64,000 nucleotides of DNA from Novipirellula caenicola (GTDB taxonomy: Bacteria > Planctomycetota > Planctomycetia > Pirellulales > Pirellulaceae), in assembly GCF_039545035.1 (NCBI RefSeq), contig NZ_BAABRO010000003.1, positions 558,001-622,000 of the forward strand, in the 5' to 3' direction. Positions within the stretch are counted from its first letter, which is position 1. Each line of letters starts with the position of its first letter. Shown here piece by piece: positions 52,787 through 61,313 of the stretch. The notes under the pieces are model-generated. The model was not told where the DNA came from, did not search any database, and worked only from the letters and a program-made list of their open reading frames with translations. The position numbers and the translations under genes are program-made.

Positions 52787-53662
52787 TCATTCGTCTTTTG
52801 GGGTTTGGGACGCATGCGAACGAACGTTGATCATGATCGGCAAGTGGTCGCTAGCGAAACGGCCGTTCTCGGTTTTCGGGTCGAGTGTTTGGTGGTTTAC
52901 TACATCAATTCGTCGATCACTCAATAGAATGAAATCGATCTTGAAGTCGGCGCGAATCGCCTTGAAACCGTTGAACGTCCCCCGCGGGCCGGTTGGTTCG
53001 GATTTGCTGAGTTTGCTCGCATCTAGGAACGTCACGCCTTCGCCGGTTTCGGCAAGCAGGTTTTTTAAAGGGGGCGAGTCCGGAGTCGCATTCAGGTCTC
53101 CCATCATCACCACGGGCAGTTGGCCACGCAGCTCGGCAGCTTTGGTTCGCATCAACTTGGCCGAGTTTTCTCGCGCCGTCGCACTTTGATGATCAAAGTG
53201 AGTGTTCATCAGCAACATCTGAGTGGCGTTGTGTTTGGATTGGATTTCGACCCACGAGCAAATTCGGGGCAGATTCGCGCCCCACGCGTTTTTACCTACG
53301 GCCTGTGGATCGGGACCGAGCCAAAAGGTTCCTTTTCGCGTCACGTCGAATTGGTCGCGTCGCCAAAACACGGGCGAGAACTCGCCACCATCCTTGCCAT
53401 CGCTGCGTCCAACACCATACCACTGGAATTCCGGCAGTCGATTCGCGAGATCATCGATCTGTTTTCGCGTCGCTTCCTGCAACCCGATGATATCGGCGCT
53501 TTTGATGGTTTCCGCCACGGCATCGACGCGATGATCCCAGTGGTCGGGGCCATCATTGGGATTCAAGTAGCGAATGTTGTAGGTCATCAATCGTGTCATG
53601 TCGTCGGCAAAAGCGGGAGAGACGATCAGGCAGGCAAGGAGGACGAGGCAACCGATTTTCAT
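52787..53662 (-). CDS. secreted endonuclease/exonuclease/phosphatase family protein
   Basis: The 291-residue protein has a signal peptide (MKIGCLVLLACLIVSPAFA) and all EEP catalytic motifs: MTYNIRY, GLQEAT with the metal-binding Glu, MNTHFDHQS, MMGDLNATPDS and the final SDHLPI. The fold hydrolyses phosphodiesters of nucleic acids, lipids or inositol phosphates, and secreted planctomycete members are of unknown substrate. It lies 72 bases after the AraC-type regulator gene on the same strand. Confidence 0.88.
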   Translation of the reverse strand: MKIGCLVLLACLIVSPAFADDMTRLMTYNIRYLNPNDGPDHWDHRVDAVAETIKSADIIGLQEATRKQIDDLANRLPEFQWYGVGRSDGKDGGEFSPVFWRRDQFDVTRKGTFWLGPDPQAVGKNAWGANLPRICSWVEIQSKHNATQMLLMNTHFDHQSATARENSAKLMRTKAAELRGQLPVVMMGDLNATPDSPPLKNLLAETGEGVTFLDASKLSKSEPTGPRGTFNGFKAIRADFKIDFILLSDRRIDVVNHQTLDPKTENGRFASDHLPIMINVRSHASQTPKDE

Positions 53663-53734
53663 GTTTCGAGGTTCCGGAAAGAGGGAGAGGGAATCGTCGT
53701 GGTTCGCTCGGATAACCTGCGTATTACGTCGCGA

Positions 53735-54514
53735 TCACGACAATCGGTGTTGACGACGGAATCGTGACGGGGTGACCCCGATATGTTTGCGGAATTGTTG
53801 CGTGAACGCGCTTTGGTCGCAGAACCCAAGTTGGTTGGCGATGTCGACAATCGAAGTGTGCGTGTGGATCAGTTCATCGCATGCCGCTTGCATCCGAGTC
53901 TTCATCAGAAAGTCTTGCACACTCATTCCAAACACGTCCATGAATTTTCGATGTAATTGACGTGTCGAAAGATTGGCTCGTTGAGCAAGTTCTGCGACGG
54001 TGATGCGTCCGCGATGATTTTCGCGGATATGTTCGACCACTCCGCTGATTTGACTGTACGGCAACGCGGTTTTGCGATGCCCTTCGTAGCTGCGGATCAC
54101 TCCCATGATCCCGATCACCGCCCGCTGTTTGCCATAAACCGGTAGCTTGGTGGTCACAAACCAATCCAACATCCGCTGCTCGGTGTACCAAATTTCGACA
54201 CGATCAATCATCGGCTCGCCGGTGCGAATCACCTGTTGGTCGTCGCGAACAAAGCTGTCGGCGATATGAGCCGGGAAAAAGTCATAGTCGGTGCGGCCGA
54301 TCACCTCATCTTCGTGTTCAAACCCAAATCGATCGACAATCGATTGGCTGACGCTAACCATACGGCTCTGCTCGTCTTTCACAAAAAACGAGATGCCAGG
54401 CACGTAGTCGAAAAGGGTTTGAATTTGATCCGAGGGCTCCATCTGGTTAAAAAAATTGCTTTTAAAGCTGTTTTCGTTGCCGTTCGTGCCCCGTATGGAT
54501 TCCGCTTGTATCAT
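53735..54514 (-). CDS. PAS-AraC family transcriptional regulator
   Basis: The protein has 259 residues from the ATG at 54514; the frame stays open to 54637. A PAS-like sensor (about 20-130, FDYVPGISFFVKDEQSRMVSVS and GRTDYDFFP) is followed by an AraC DNA-binding domain (about 155-259) with two helix-turn-helix units, ITVAELAQRANLSTRQLHRKF and SIVDIANQLGFCDQSAFTQQF. It is divergent from the dehydrogenase/cytochrome genes across a 390-base gap and so is their likely regulator. The PAS ligand is unknown. Confidence 0.88.
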   Translation of the reverse strand: MIQAESIRGTNGNENSFKSNFFNQMEPSDQIQTLFDYVPGISFFVKDEQSRMVSVSQSIVDRFGFEHEDEVIGRTDYDFFPAHIADSFVRDDQQVIRTGEPMIDRVEIWYTEQRMLDWFVTTKLPVYGKQRAVIGIMGVIRSYEGHRKTALPYSQISGVVEHIRENHRGRITVAELAQRANLSTRQLHRKFMDVFGMSVQDFLMKTRMQAACDELIHTHTSIVDIANQLGFCDQSAFTQQFRKHIGVTPSRFRRQHRLS

Positions 54515-54904
54515 AATGGGTTCTTGTGGAACGGGGGTGTTGTGTCGGATAATTGATAAAGGATGTCTGAATGATACAAGATATTTCAAGTCCCGTGGTA
54601 CAGGATGGGGCGCAGCGAGCGGTTGACTAAGAACCATTGCAACCTCGGACGCTGCACCCTGCCCCGCCCTACCCTACCCTCACCTACCCCATTACGCGTT
54701 ACGCTCCCCTATCACCTTTCCTTCCCCGCACACGCTTGCGTTTCCATTTGTCTGTCACTGCGAACTACCACCTCCCATTTCTCCGTGTATGATCGGAACC
54801 CCTCCATGTGGATGTGCCCCTCGATGTGGATGTGATTGTTTGCAATGCAGCGTTTGTCCAGCGAACGCGAACGTCTAGAAAACCATTCGGAGAATAAAAA
54901 CCTG
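54515..54904. promoter_or_regulatory. divergent control region
   Basis: The 390-base gap between the AraC regulator and the dehydrogenase gene has a pyrimidine-rich stretch (ACCCTGCCCCGCCCTACCCT near 54654) and an 18-base tandem repeat at 54799-54834. GGAG about a dozen bases before 54905 may be the ribosome binding site. No gene is supported. Confidence 0.5.
54799..54834. repeat. 18-bp tandem repeat, possible regulator site
   Basis: CCCCTCCATGTGGATGTG is followed directly by CCCCTCGATGTGGATGTG, with one mismatch. It ends 70 bases before the favoured start at 54905 and lies in the AraC-controlled divergent region. AraC proteins often bind direct repeats of about two helical turns, which this matches in part. 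Confidence 0.6.
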
Positions 54905-57595
54905 ATGCAAAAATATACGAAATACCTCGTTGCTCTCATGCTTTACGGCGTGAGTTTGACGGTGGCACCGACGCCATGCAGTGCGGCCGAAGTGGAACTG
55001 CAGAAAGGCGACCACATCTGTTTAGTGGGTAACGCACTCGGCGAGCGTTTGCAGACTGAAAACAATTGGGAGAGTTTGCTGCATCAACGCTTCGCCGACT
55101 TGGAGTTGGTGGTTCGTAATTTGTGTTTTCCAGGCGATGAACCTTACGAGCGAATTCGTTCGCAGAATTTTGGTGATCCCGACAAACACCTCGCTCACAG
55201 CCAAGCGTCCGTGATCTTCTACTTCTTTGGCTTCAACGAATCGTTTGACGGAAAAAAAGGGCTCGGCAAATTCACCGAGCAGATGACCCAGTTGGTCAAG
55301 GAAACTCAGGGCAAAGATTACGGCAAGGGAAACCCACGGATTGTGCTGATTTCGCCGATCGCATTCGAAGACGTCGGAGATCCCAACGTCACCTCGGGCG
55401 AAGAACAAAACAAAAACCTTGCCCTCTATACCAATGCCCTTGAAAGTGTTGCCAAAGAAACCGGTGTGGGGTTTGTCGACCTTTATTCGCCAACGAAAGA
55501 ACTGTTCGAAAAATCGGACGAGCGACTGACGATCAACGGTGCTCACTTAAACGCAAACGGTTATGCGGCATTGGCTCCGATCTTGGACCGAGGGCTGTTT
55601 GGGGATGGAGGGCCGACAAGCGTCGATGCGGCGGTCAAAGAACAGGTGGAAGACAAGAATTTCCATTGGTTCCATCGCTATCGTGCCGTCAACGGTTATT
55701 CGATCTATGGGGCTCGCGGCAAAGCGGGCAGCGATGGGACGTACAACAACACCGATGTGATGGAACGCGAACGCGAGATTTTGGACCAGATGACGGCCAA
55801 TCGCGACGCACGGATCTGGGCGGTTGCACAAGGGAAATCGGTTCCCGATCAGGTGGACGATTCGAACACCCTTGCCTTTATCAATCCCAAAACCAACGTC
55901 GGCGGCCCCGATGACCCCAATGCCAAACGTGGAAAGCTGGGCTCGCTCGATTATCTCAATGCCGCTGAACAACAAAAATTGTTTACGTTGCCCAAGGGCT
56001 ACCAAATCCAATTGGTTGCCTCGGAAGAAGAGTTCCCTGAATTGGCCAATCCGGTTGCACTGAATTTTGACAACCAAGGCCGGTTGTGGGTCGCGACGAT
56101 GGCGTCCTATCCACACTGGAAACCCAAGACGCCGATGGATGACAAACTGCTGATTTTCGAGGACCACGATTCCGATGGCACCGCGGACGAGTGCAAAGTG
56201 TTCGCCGGTGGTTTGCACCAACCGACGGGCTTCGAGATCGGTCGAGGCGGCGTTTATTGTGCACAACAACCCGATGTGTTGTTGTTGAAGGACACCGACG
56301 GTGACGACAAAGCGGACACGCGAGTGCGTCAATTGATCGGATTCGATTCTGCCGACTCGCACCACGGGCTTGCCGCATTCGAATGGGGGCCTGATGGAGG
56401 GCTGTACTTCCAAGAAGGAACGTTCAAGTATTCTCAGGTCGAATCGCCTCACGGGTTGGTCCGTTTGGCCGAAGGCGGAATTTGGCGATACGATCCGACG
56501 ACCGAAAAATTCGGAGTCCATGTTTCGATGGCGTTTTCGAACCCGTGGGGACACGTGTTTGATCGCTGGGGCCAAAACTTTATCGGCGATGCGTCGCCAG
56601 GGTTTGGTTATTGGGCAACGCCGATTTCGGGACACATCGAGTATCCCCTGAAACACCCTGGCGGATCTCAACACCGCCGATTGGCAAGCATTACCGGGGG
56701 CGATCCGAATTACAGCTACCCTCGTTTCTATCCCAAACGCACGCGTCCATTGGCTGGATGTGCGATGATGTCGAGCCGGCATTTTCCCGAGGACATGCAA
56801 GGCAATTTCTTGGTGACCAATTGCATCGGTGATCGGATGGTGATGAGCCACAAAGTAACCGAACAAGGCAGCGGTTTTGTGGGCGTCGAAGTCGAGCCGA
56901 TCGTTTCGTGCGAAGATGGCAACTTTCGGCCCGTCGACGTGCAAATCGCTCCTGATGGATCGCTCTACATCGTCGATTGGCACAATGCGTTGATCGGTCA
57001 CTTGCAACACAATTTGCGTGACCCCAGTCGTGATCATTCGCACGGACGTATTTGGCGAATCACGCATCAAACGCGACCGTTGGTCGAGCCGGCCAAGATC
57101 GCCGGAGAACCGATTGCCAATCTGTTGGAACTGTTGAAGTTGCCTGAGGATCGCACGCGTTACCGGGCGCGTCGTGAACTCGCCGAACGTGATGCCGACG
57201 AGGTCGCTGCGGCGCTGAAAACTTGGGTCGCATCGCTCGACACCCGCGATGAAGACTACGAACATCACCTGCTCGAAGCATTGTGGGTTCATCAAAGTCA
57301 CAATCAAGTTGACGAAACGCTGCTGGCAAAGGTCCTTGCGGCCAAAGATCATCGTGCTCGGGCGGCTGCGACTCGCGTCGTTTCGTTCATGATGGACCAA
57401 CTTCCCAATCATCGCGATTTGATTGAAAAGTCGATCCACGACAAACATCCTCGCGTTCGTCTGGAAGCGGTGCGGGCGGTTAGTTTCCTCGAGGGCGACG
57501 AAGCGATCGAACTCGCCCTCGGTGTGCTAGAGTACGACATGGACGAATACTTGCAGTACACGCTCGATGAAACCATGCGAGCCCTCGAACAATAG
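54905..57595 (+). CDS. SGNH hydrolase / PVC-type membrane-bound dehydrogenase fusion
   Basis: The 896-residue exported protein starts at MQKYTKYLV (54905), which gives a signal peptide ending near PCSAAE. An SGNH/GDSL-like domain (about 30-240) has DHICLVGNALGERL and the closing INGAHLNANGY. A beta-propeller domain (about 360-720) matches the PVC-type dehydrogenase family TIGR02604, with GYQIQLVASEEEFPELANPV and HDSDGTADECKVFAGGLHQP. HEAT-like repeats form the end (about 750-896). The family is thought to oxidise sugars or alcohols and pass electrons to a haem protein; the next gene encodes one. Confidence 0.85.
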   Translation: MQKYTKYLVALMLYGVSLTVAPTPCSAAEVELQKGDHICLVGNALGERLQTENNWESLLHQRFADLELVVRNLCFPGDEPYERIRSQNFGDPDKHLAHSQASVIFYFFGFNESFDGKKGLGKFTEQMTQLVKETQGKDYGKGNPRIVLISPIAFEDVGDPNVTSGEEQNKNLALYTNALESVAKETGVGFVDLYSPTKELFEKSDERLTINGAHLNANGYAALAPILDRGLFGDGGPTSVDAAVKEQVEDKNFHWFHRYRAVNGYSIYGARGKAGSDGTYNNTDVMEREREILDQMTANRDARIWAVAQGKSVPDQVDDSNTLAFINPKTNVGGPDDPNAKRGKLGSLDYLNAAEQQKLFTLPKGYQIQLVASEEEFPELANPVALNFDNQGRLWVATMASYPHWKPKTPMDDKLLIFEDHDSDGTADECKVFAGGLHQPTGFEIGRGGVYCAQQPDVLLLKDTDGDDKADTRVRQLIGFDSADSHHGLAAFEWGPDGGLYFQEGTFKYSQVESPHGLVRLAEGGIWRYDPTTEKFGVHVSMAFSNPWGHVFDRWGQNFIGDASPGFGYWATPISGHIEYPLKHPGGSQHRRLASITGGDPNYSYPRFYPKRTRPLAGCAMMSSRHFPEDMQGNFLVTNCIGDRMVMSHKVTEQGSGFVGVEVEPIVSCEDGNFRPVDVQIAPDGSLYIVDWHNALIGHLQHNLRDPSRDHSHGRIWRITHQTRPLVEPAKIAGEPIANLLELLKLPEDRTRYRARRELAERDADEVAAALKTWVASLDTRDEDYEHHLLEALWVHQSHNQVDETLLAKVLAAKDHRARAAATRVVSFMMDQLPNHRDLIEKSIHDKHPRVRLEAVRAVSFLEGDEAIELALGVLEYDMDEYLQYTLDETMRALEQ

Positions 57596-57600
57596 GGATC

Positions 57601-57662
57601 GCGGCAGTAGGGCCCGCGGTAGTAGAGGCTGCGGCAGTAATAAGTATGGCCCGCGGCAGTAG
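57601..57662. repeat. four GCGGYAGTAR repeats
   Basis: GCGGCAGTAG, GCGGTAGTAG, GCGGCAGTAA and GCGGCAGTAG start at 57601, 57616, 57631 and 57653. Periods are 15, 15 and 22 bases. They lie in the gap between the dehydrogenase and cytochrome genes. Confidence 0.65.
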
Positions 57663-57793
57663 CGGTCGCCGCCGGTGCGGGCCGCGGCAACCGTGTCGGT
57701 GATTGTGAACGAGTGCGTTGCCCATCTTCGGGCGACGGACTCCTTTTTGTGTCTGTTTCTTCTCGTGTTGATGTTCCGTTGGGTGGTTTGGAA

Positions 57794-59719
57794 ATGCGTT
57801 TCTTCGTTGTTTTGGCGTTTAGCGTTTGTGCACCGTCGTTGGTTTGTTTTGCCGACGATCATTCGCACGGCACGACCGAGCGTTCGGTCCAACCACCGAC
57901 GGTTTTCTTGGACAAAAGTCCACGGATTGTGGCCTATCAACTAAACCGGCTCGATAGCGAGCGGTTGCTGATGGTGCCACGGCAAACCGACGATGTGAAA
58001 TACATTCCTGTCTACGAAGCCATTCTCAGTCGCGATGGAATGTCGCCTCAGTTCCGGCACGAATCGGTGGCGGCGTTGGCAAAACTGCGTGAAACCAGTA
58101 TTGCCGAGGAAACCTTGGCCGCGCTAGGGAAGATCAAATTGGATGATCGGCAAGGCAAACGGACTGCCAAGGTGCTTGCCGAGATGTTGCTTGATCAGCC
58201 CGTTGCCACCTTGTCAAAAAACAAGTCGATGCTTCAAGAAACCGCGAGTGATGCTAAAGATCCTTTCCTGCGTGCGGTGGGGCTAGCGGCCTTGATTCAC
58301 ATCGGGGATGCCGAGTCAGCATGGGCGATTGCATCGACCGACGATGCATCCACTTTGGCGTGGATTGACGCAGTGGGGTTGGTTCCCGACCTTTCGCAGC
58401 GTGACGCGTTGCGAGATCATGTCGTCGAGCTGATCCAAAATACGGAATCCGAAAAGGTTCGTAATCGTGCGATCACCGCGATGGCAGCGATTTCGTCGCA
58501 ACCGTCCGAAACGTTTGATTTGATCGCCCCGTTTGTTGCGGACCCCGAGTATCGATCGGCTGCGGTGCGAACGCTATTGCGTGTGCCAACGAAACAAAGA
58601 CCGGCAAAGACCAGCCAAGCATTGGTGGCGACGCTTGTCGATTTGGCTGAATCCACCGCACCGGCTCAGCGAACGACGGCTGAATTTGTCGATGCGATGC
58701 AATTGGCCGATCAATTGATGGCTGCGGTATCCGCCGAACAAGTCAAATCGTATCGGAGCCGATTGCGTGAAGTCTCAGTTCGCGTGGTGCGAATTCGAGC
58801 GGTCGAGGAAGAGATGCGATATGACATCCCCTACTTTGCCGTCGAAGCCGGCCGCCCCGTGCAAATCGTGCTCGAGAACCACGACTTGATGCCTCACAAT
58901 TTGGTCGTGACCGCACCTGGGGCGCTCAAAGAAGTGGCTCAAGCAGGTGCCGTTGTCGGATCAGCGGGCGGTTGGAACGATTTGCCGTTTGTTCCCGAAC
59001 TCGACAGCGTGTTGGCAGCGAGCCAAATGGTTCAGCCCGATCAAATCGATCGAATCACCTTCGATGCGCCGACCGAACCGGGCGAATATCCCTACGTTTG
59101 TACCTTTCCTCAGCACTGGTACCGCATGTACGGCGTGATGGTGGTGGTCAAGGATTTGGATGCGTGGATGAAAAATCCCGTCGAACCGGCTAACCCCATC
59201 GGTAGCAACCGCACGTTTGTGCAAGCATGGAAAATGGATGACCTATTGGGCGAGATCGAAAATGGCATGAAAGGACGTTCTCCGGATATCGGAGCTCGCA
59301 TCTTTGCCGAAGCTTCATGCCAAGGGTGTCATCAAGTCCGTGGCGAAGGTGGCACGATCGGACCGGATTTGACCGAGGTCTTCAGCCGATTCAAAGGAGA
59401 CCGAGCTGCGGTATTGCGAGAGATCATCGATCCGTCGCACAAAGTAGACGCCAAGTACGCGATGCACCAAATTTTGACCGTTCAAGGCCGCGTCGTCACG
59501 GGGATCATCCTAAACGAAGACAAAGACAACGTGACGGTGTTGGAAAACCCCGAAGCCAAATCGCCGACGGTGATCGCACAAGATGATATCGAAGAGATGG
59601 TGCAGTCGCCCAATTCGATGATGCCCAAAGGTTTGATGGACCAGTACACTCAGGACGAGATTTTTGAGATGTTATGGTTCCTGGAAACCGCGGATCCCAA
59701 CAAGACACCTGCTCCGTAG
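57794..59719 (+). CDS. HEAT-cupredoxin-cytochrome c protein (TIGR02603)
   Basis: The 641-residue exported protein starts at MRFFVVLAF with a signal peptide. Residues about 70-340 are HEAT-like helical repeats. A cupredoxin domain (about 350-460) keeps all four type-1 copper ligands: His in LMPHN, Cys in YVCTF, His in PQHWY and Met in YRM. The C-terminal haem domain (about 500-635) has the c-type site CQGCH and the PVC motif HKVDAKYAMHQI, followed by MMPKG, a possible distal Met. It probably carries electrons from the upstream dehydrogenase. Confidence 0.9.
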   Translation: MRFFVVLAFSVCAPSLVCFADDHSHGTTERSVQPPTVFLDKSPRIVAYQLNRLDSERLLMVPRQTDDVKYIPVYEAILSRDGMSPQFRHESVAALAKLRETSIAEETLAALGKIKLDDRQGKRTAKVLAEMLLDQPVATLSKNKSMLQETASDAKDPFLRAVGLAALIHIGDAESAWAIASTDDASTLAWIDAVGLVPDLSQRDALRDHVVELIQNTESEKVRNRAITAMAAISSQPSETFDLIAPFVADPEYRSAAVRTLLRVPTKQRPAKTSQALVATLVDLAESTAPAQRTTAEFVDAMQLADQLMAAVSAEQVKSYRSRLREVSVRVVRIRAVEEEMRYDIPYFAVEAGRPVQIVLENHDLMPHNLVVTAPGALKEVAQAGAVVGSAGGWNDLPFVPELDSVLAASQMVQPDQIDRITFDAPTEPGEYPYVCTFPQHWYRMYGVMVVVKDLDAWMKNPVEPANPIGSNRTFVQAWKMDDLLGEIENGMKGRSPDIGARIFAEASCQGCHQVRGEGGTIGPDLTEVFSRFKGDRAAVLREIIDPSHKVDAKYAMHQILTVQGRVVTGIILNEDKDNVTVLENPEAKSPTVIAQDDIEEMVQSPNSMMPKGLMDQYTQDEIFEMLWFLETADPNKTPAP

Positions 59720-59721
59720 CG

Positions 59722-61254
59722 TTATGGCATCGCGACGACATCGTAGTCGTTCAAGGTTTTGCCGGTTTGCGAATCGACTTCGACCAATCGCACGCGATAG
59801 CCCCACAAATTGGCGATGTGGCATAGCGTGCGATTGCAGTCATTTTTTGACAACAGCCGTCCACCACGAACGCGGTGAGTCAGCACTAAACGACGATTGC
59901 CCGTCAAATCGGCTTCGGTGACCTCGATTTCCGGTTCATGTTTGAGCATGTCATATTGTTCGGCCAACCGTTGACGGACTTCACGATATCCTGATTCATC
60001 GTGGATCGCTTCGACCGCCAAATAAGGCAACCCGCTCTCGTCGCCAACGGCGAACAAGTGCATGTCGCGGATCAGCCGTGGGCTGAGGAACTGCAAGATA
60101 AAGCTTTCGTCGCGATATTCGGACCATGCGTCTCGCAGCGTTGCCATCGCTTGGCCGTTGCCAGCAAACTCGGGGAACCATTGCCGATCCTCGTCACTGG
60201 GATCCTCACAAATTCGTGCAATGTCCCGCATCATGGCAAAACCAATCGCATACGGATTCATACCACTGAACCGACGATCGTCAAAACGAGGCTGCGTGAC
60301 GACGGCCGAGTGCATGTGCAGAAACTCGAGCATCGATCCCTCTTCGATCCTGCCGGCGTCGTACAAACGGTTCATGATTTGGTAATGCACATAGGTGGCA
60401 CAACCCTCGTTCATCATCTTGGTCTGACGCTGAGGATAAAAATACTGCGCCATGCGACGAACGATGTGCAAGATCTCACGTTGCCAATCCTTTAGCTTCG
60501 GTGCATGATTAGCAAGAAAGGCCAACACGTTCTCTTCGGGCAGACTCAGTGAATTGGCCACCCCGTTATCGAGTTCTTCGTTTCCCGTGGCGGCAGTCTT
60601 GCCTTTATTGGGCAGGGTCCGCCAAAGGTCGTTGTAGGTCGATTGTTCGTGTTGTCGACGTGATTCCGCCTTGGCGATTCGGTCCTTGGTGGTGGCGGCA
60701 CGTTTGGGAGCGTACCGGCTGACGCCATACCCCATTAACGCATGCGCGGCATCCAGGATGCTTTCGACCGCCTGCAGCCCATAGCGCTGCTCGCAATCCG
60801 AGATGTAGTGTTTGGCATAGGCAAGATCGTCCAAGACACGATCCGCCCGCGTCCATTGGCGGAACAGGTGATTGTTTTTGAAGAAATGGTTGTGTCCGAA
60901 CGCCGCATGCGCGATCACCAACGCCTGCATTGTCATCGTATTTTCTTCCATCACGTACGAGACACATGGGTTCGAGTTGATGACTAACTCGTACGCCAAC
61001 GCACGTGCTCCTTTGCGATACAGCAGTTCTTCGCGAGCAAAGTGTTTTCCAAAGGACCAGTGGTGATACATCAGCGGCATGCCAATCGCGGCATAGGCAT
61101 CAAGCATCTGTTCGCTGGTGATCACCTCGATTTGGTTGGGATAGACATCAAGCCCCAACTCGCCGAGTGCGATTTCTTCGATCGCCTCGTGAGCGCGGTG
61201 CAGCGACTCGAAATCCCATTCCGAGCCACGATAGATCAGATTCGTTCCGGTCAT
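59722..61254 (-). CDS. spoVR: SpoVR family protein
   Basis: The 510-residue protein starts at MTGTNLIY (61254); a TTG at 61287 would lengthen it. It carries SpoVR hallmarks: FGLDVYPNQIEVI-like text near 40, MYHHWSFGKHFAREE near 70, NPCVSYVMEENTMTMQALVIAHAAFGHNHFFKN near 110 and MNEGCATYVHYQIMN near 280. The precise activity is unknown; E. coli YcgB and Bacillus SpoVR are related. It ends the PrkA-DUF444-SpoVR operon, widely kept in stress and spore contexts. Confidence 0.93.
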   Translation of the reverse strand: MTGTNLIYRGSEWDFESLHRAHEAIEEIALGELGLDVYPNQIEVITSEQMLDAYAAIGMPLMYHHWSFGKHFAREELLYRKGARALAYELVINSNPCVSYVMEENTMTMQALVIAHAAFGHNHFFKNNHLFRQWTRADRVLDDLAYAKHYISDCEQRYGLQAVESILDAAHALMGYGVSRYAPKRAATTKDRIAKAESRRQHEQSTYNDLWRTLPNKGKTAATGNEELDNGVANSLSLPEENVLAFLANHAPKLKDWQREILHIVRRMAQYFYPQRQTKMMNEGCATYVHYQIMNRLYDAGRIEEGSMLEFLHMHSAVVTQPRFDDRRFSGMNPYAIGFAMMRDIARICEDPSDEDRQWFPEFAGNGQAMATLRDAWSEYRDESFILQFLSPRLIRDMHLFAVGDESGLPYLAVEAIHDESGYREVRQRLAEQYDMLKHEPEIEVTEADLTGNRRLVLTHRVRGGRLLSKNDCNRTLCHIANLWGYRVRLVEVDSQTGKTLNDYDVVAMP

Positions 61255-61313
61255 CGCGTGAGCATCCCTCAATTGGTTCTTTCTCAATTGTCAGCTTGCG
61301 GAGGATCCTCCGC

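Noticed and set aside
55547-57448. Very long antisense frame of over 600 codons opposite the dehydrogenase gene
   Set aside because: The sense strand encodes a clear family protein; long antisense frames are common with this codon use.
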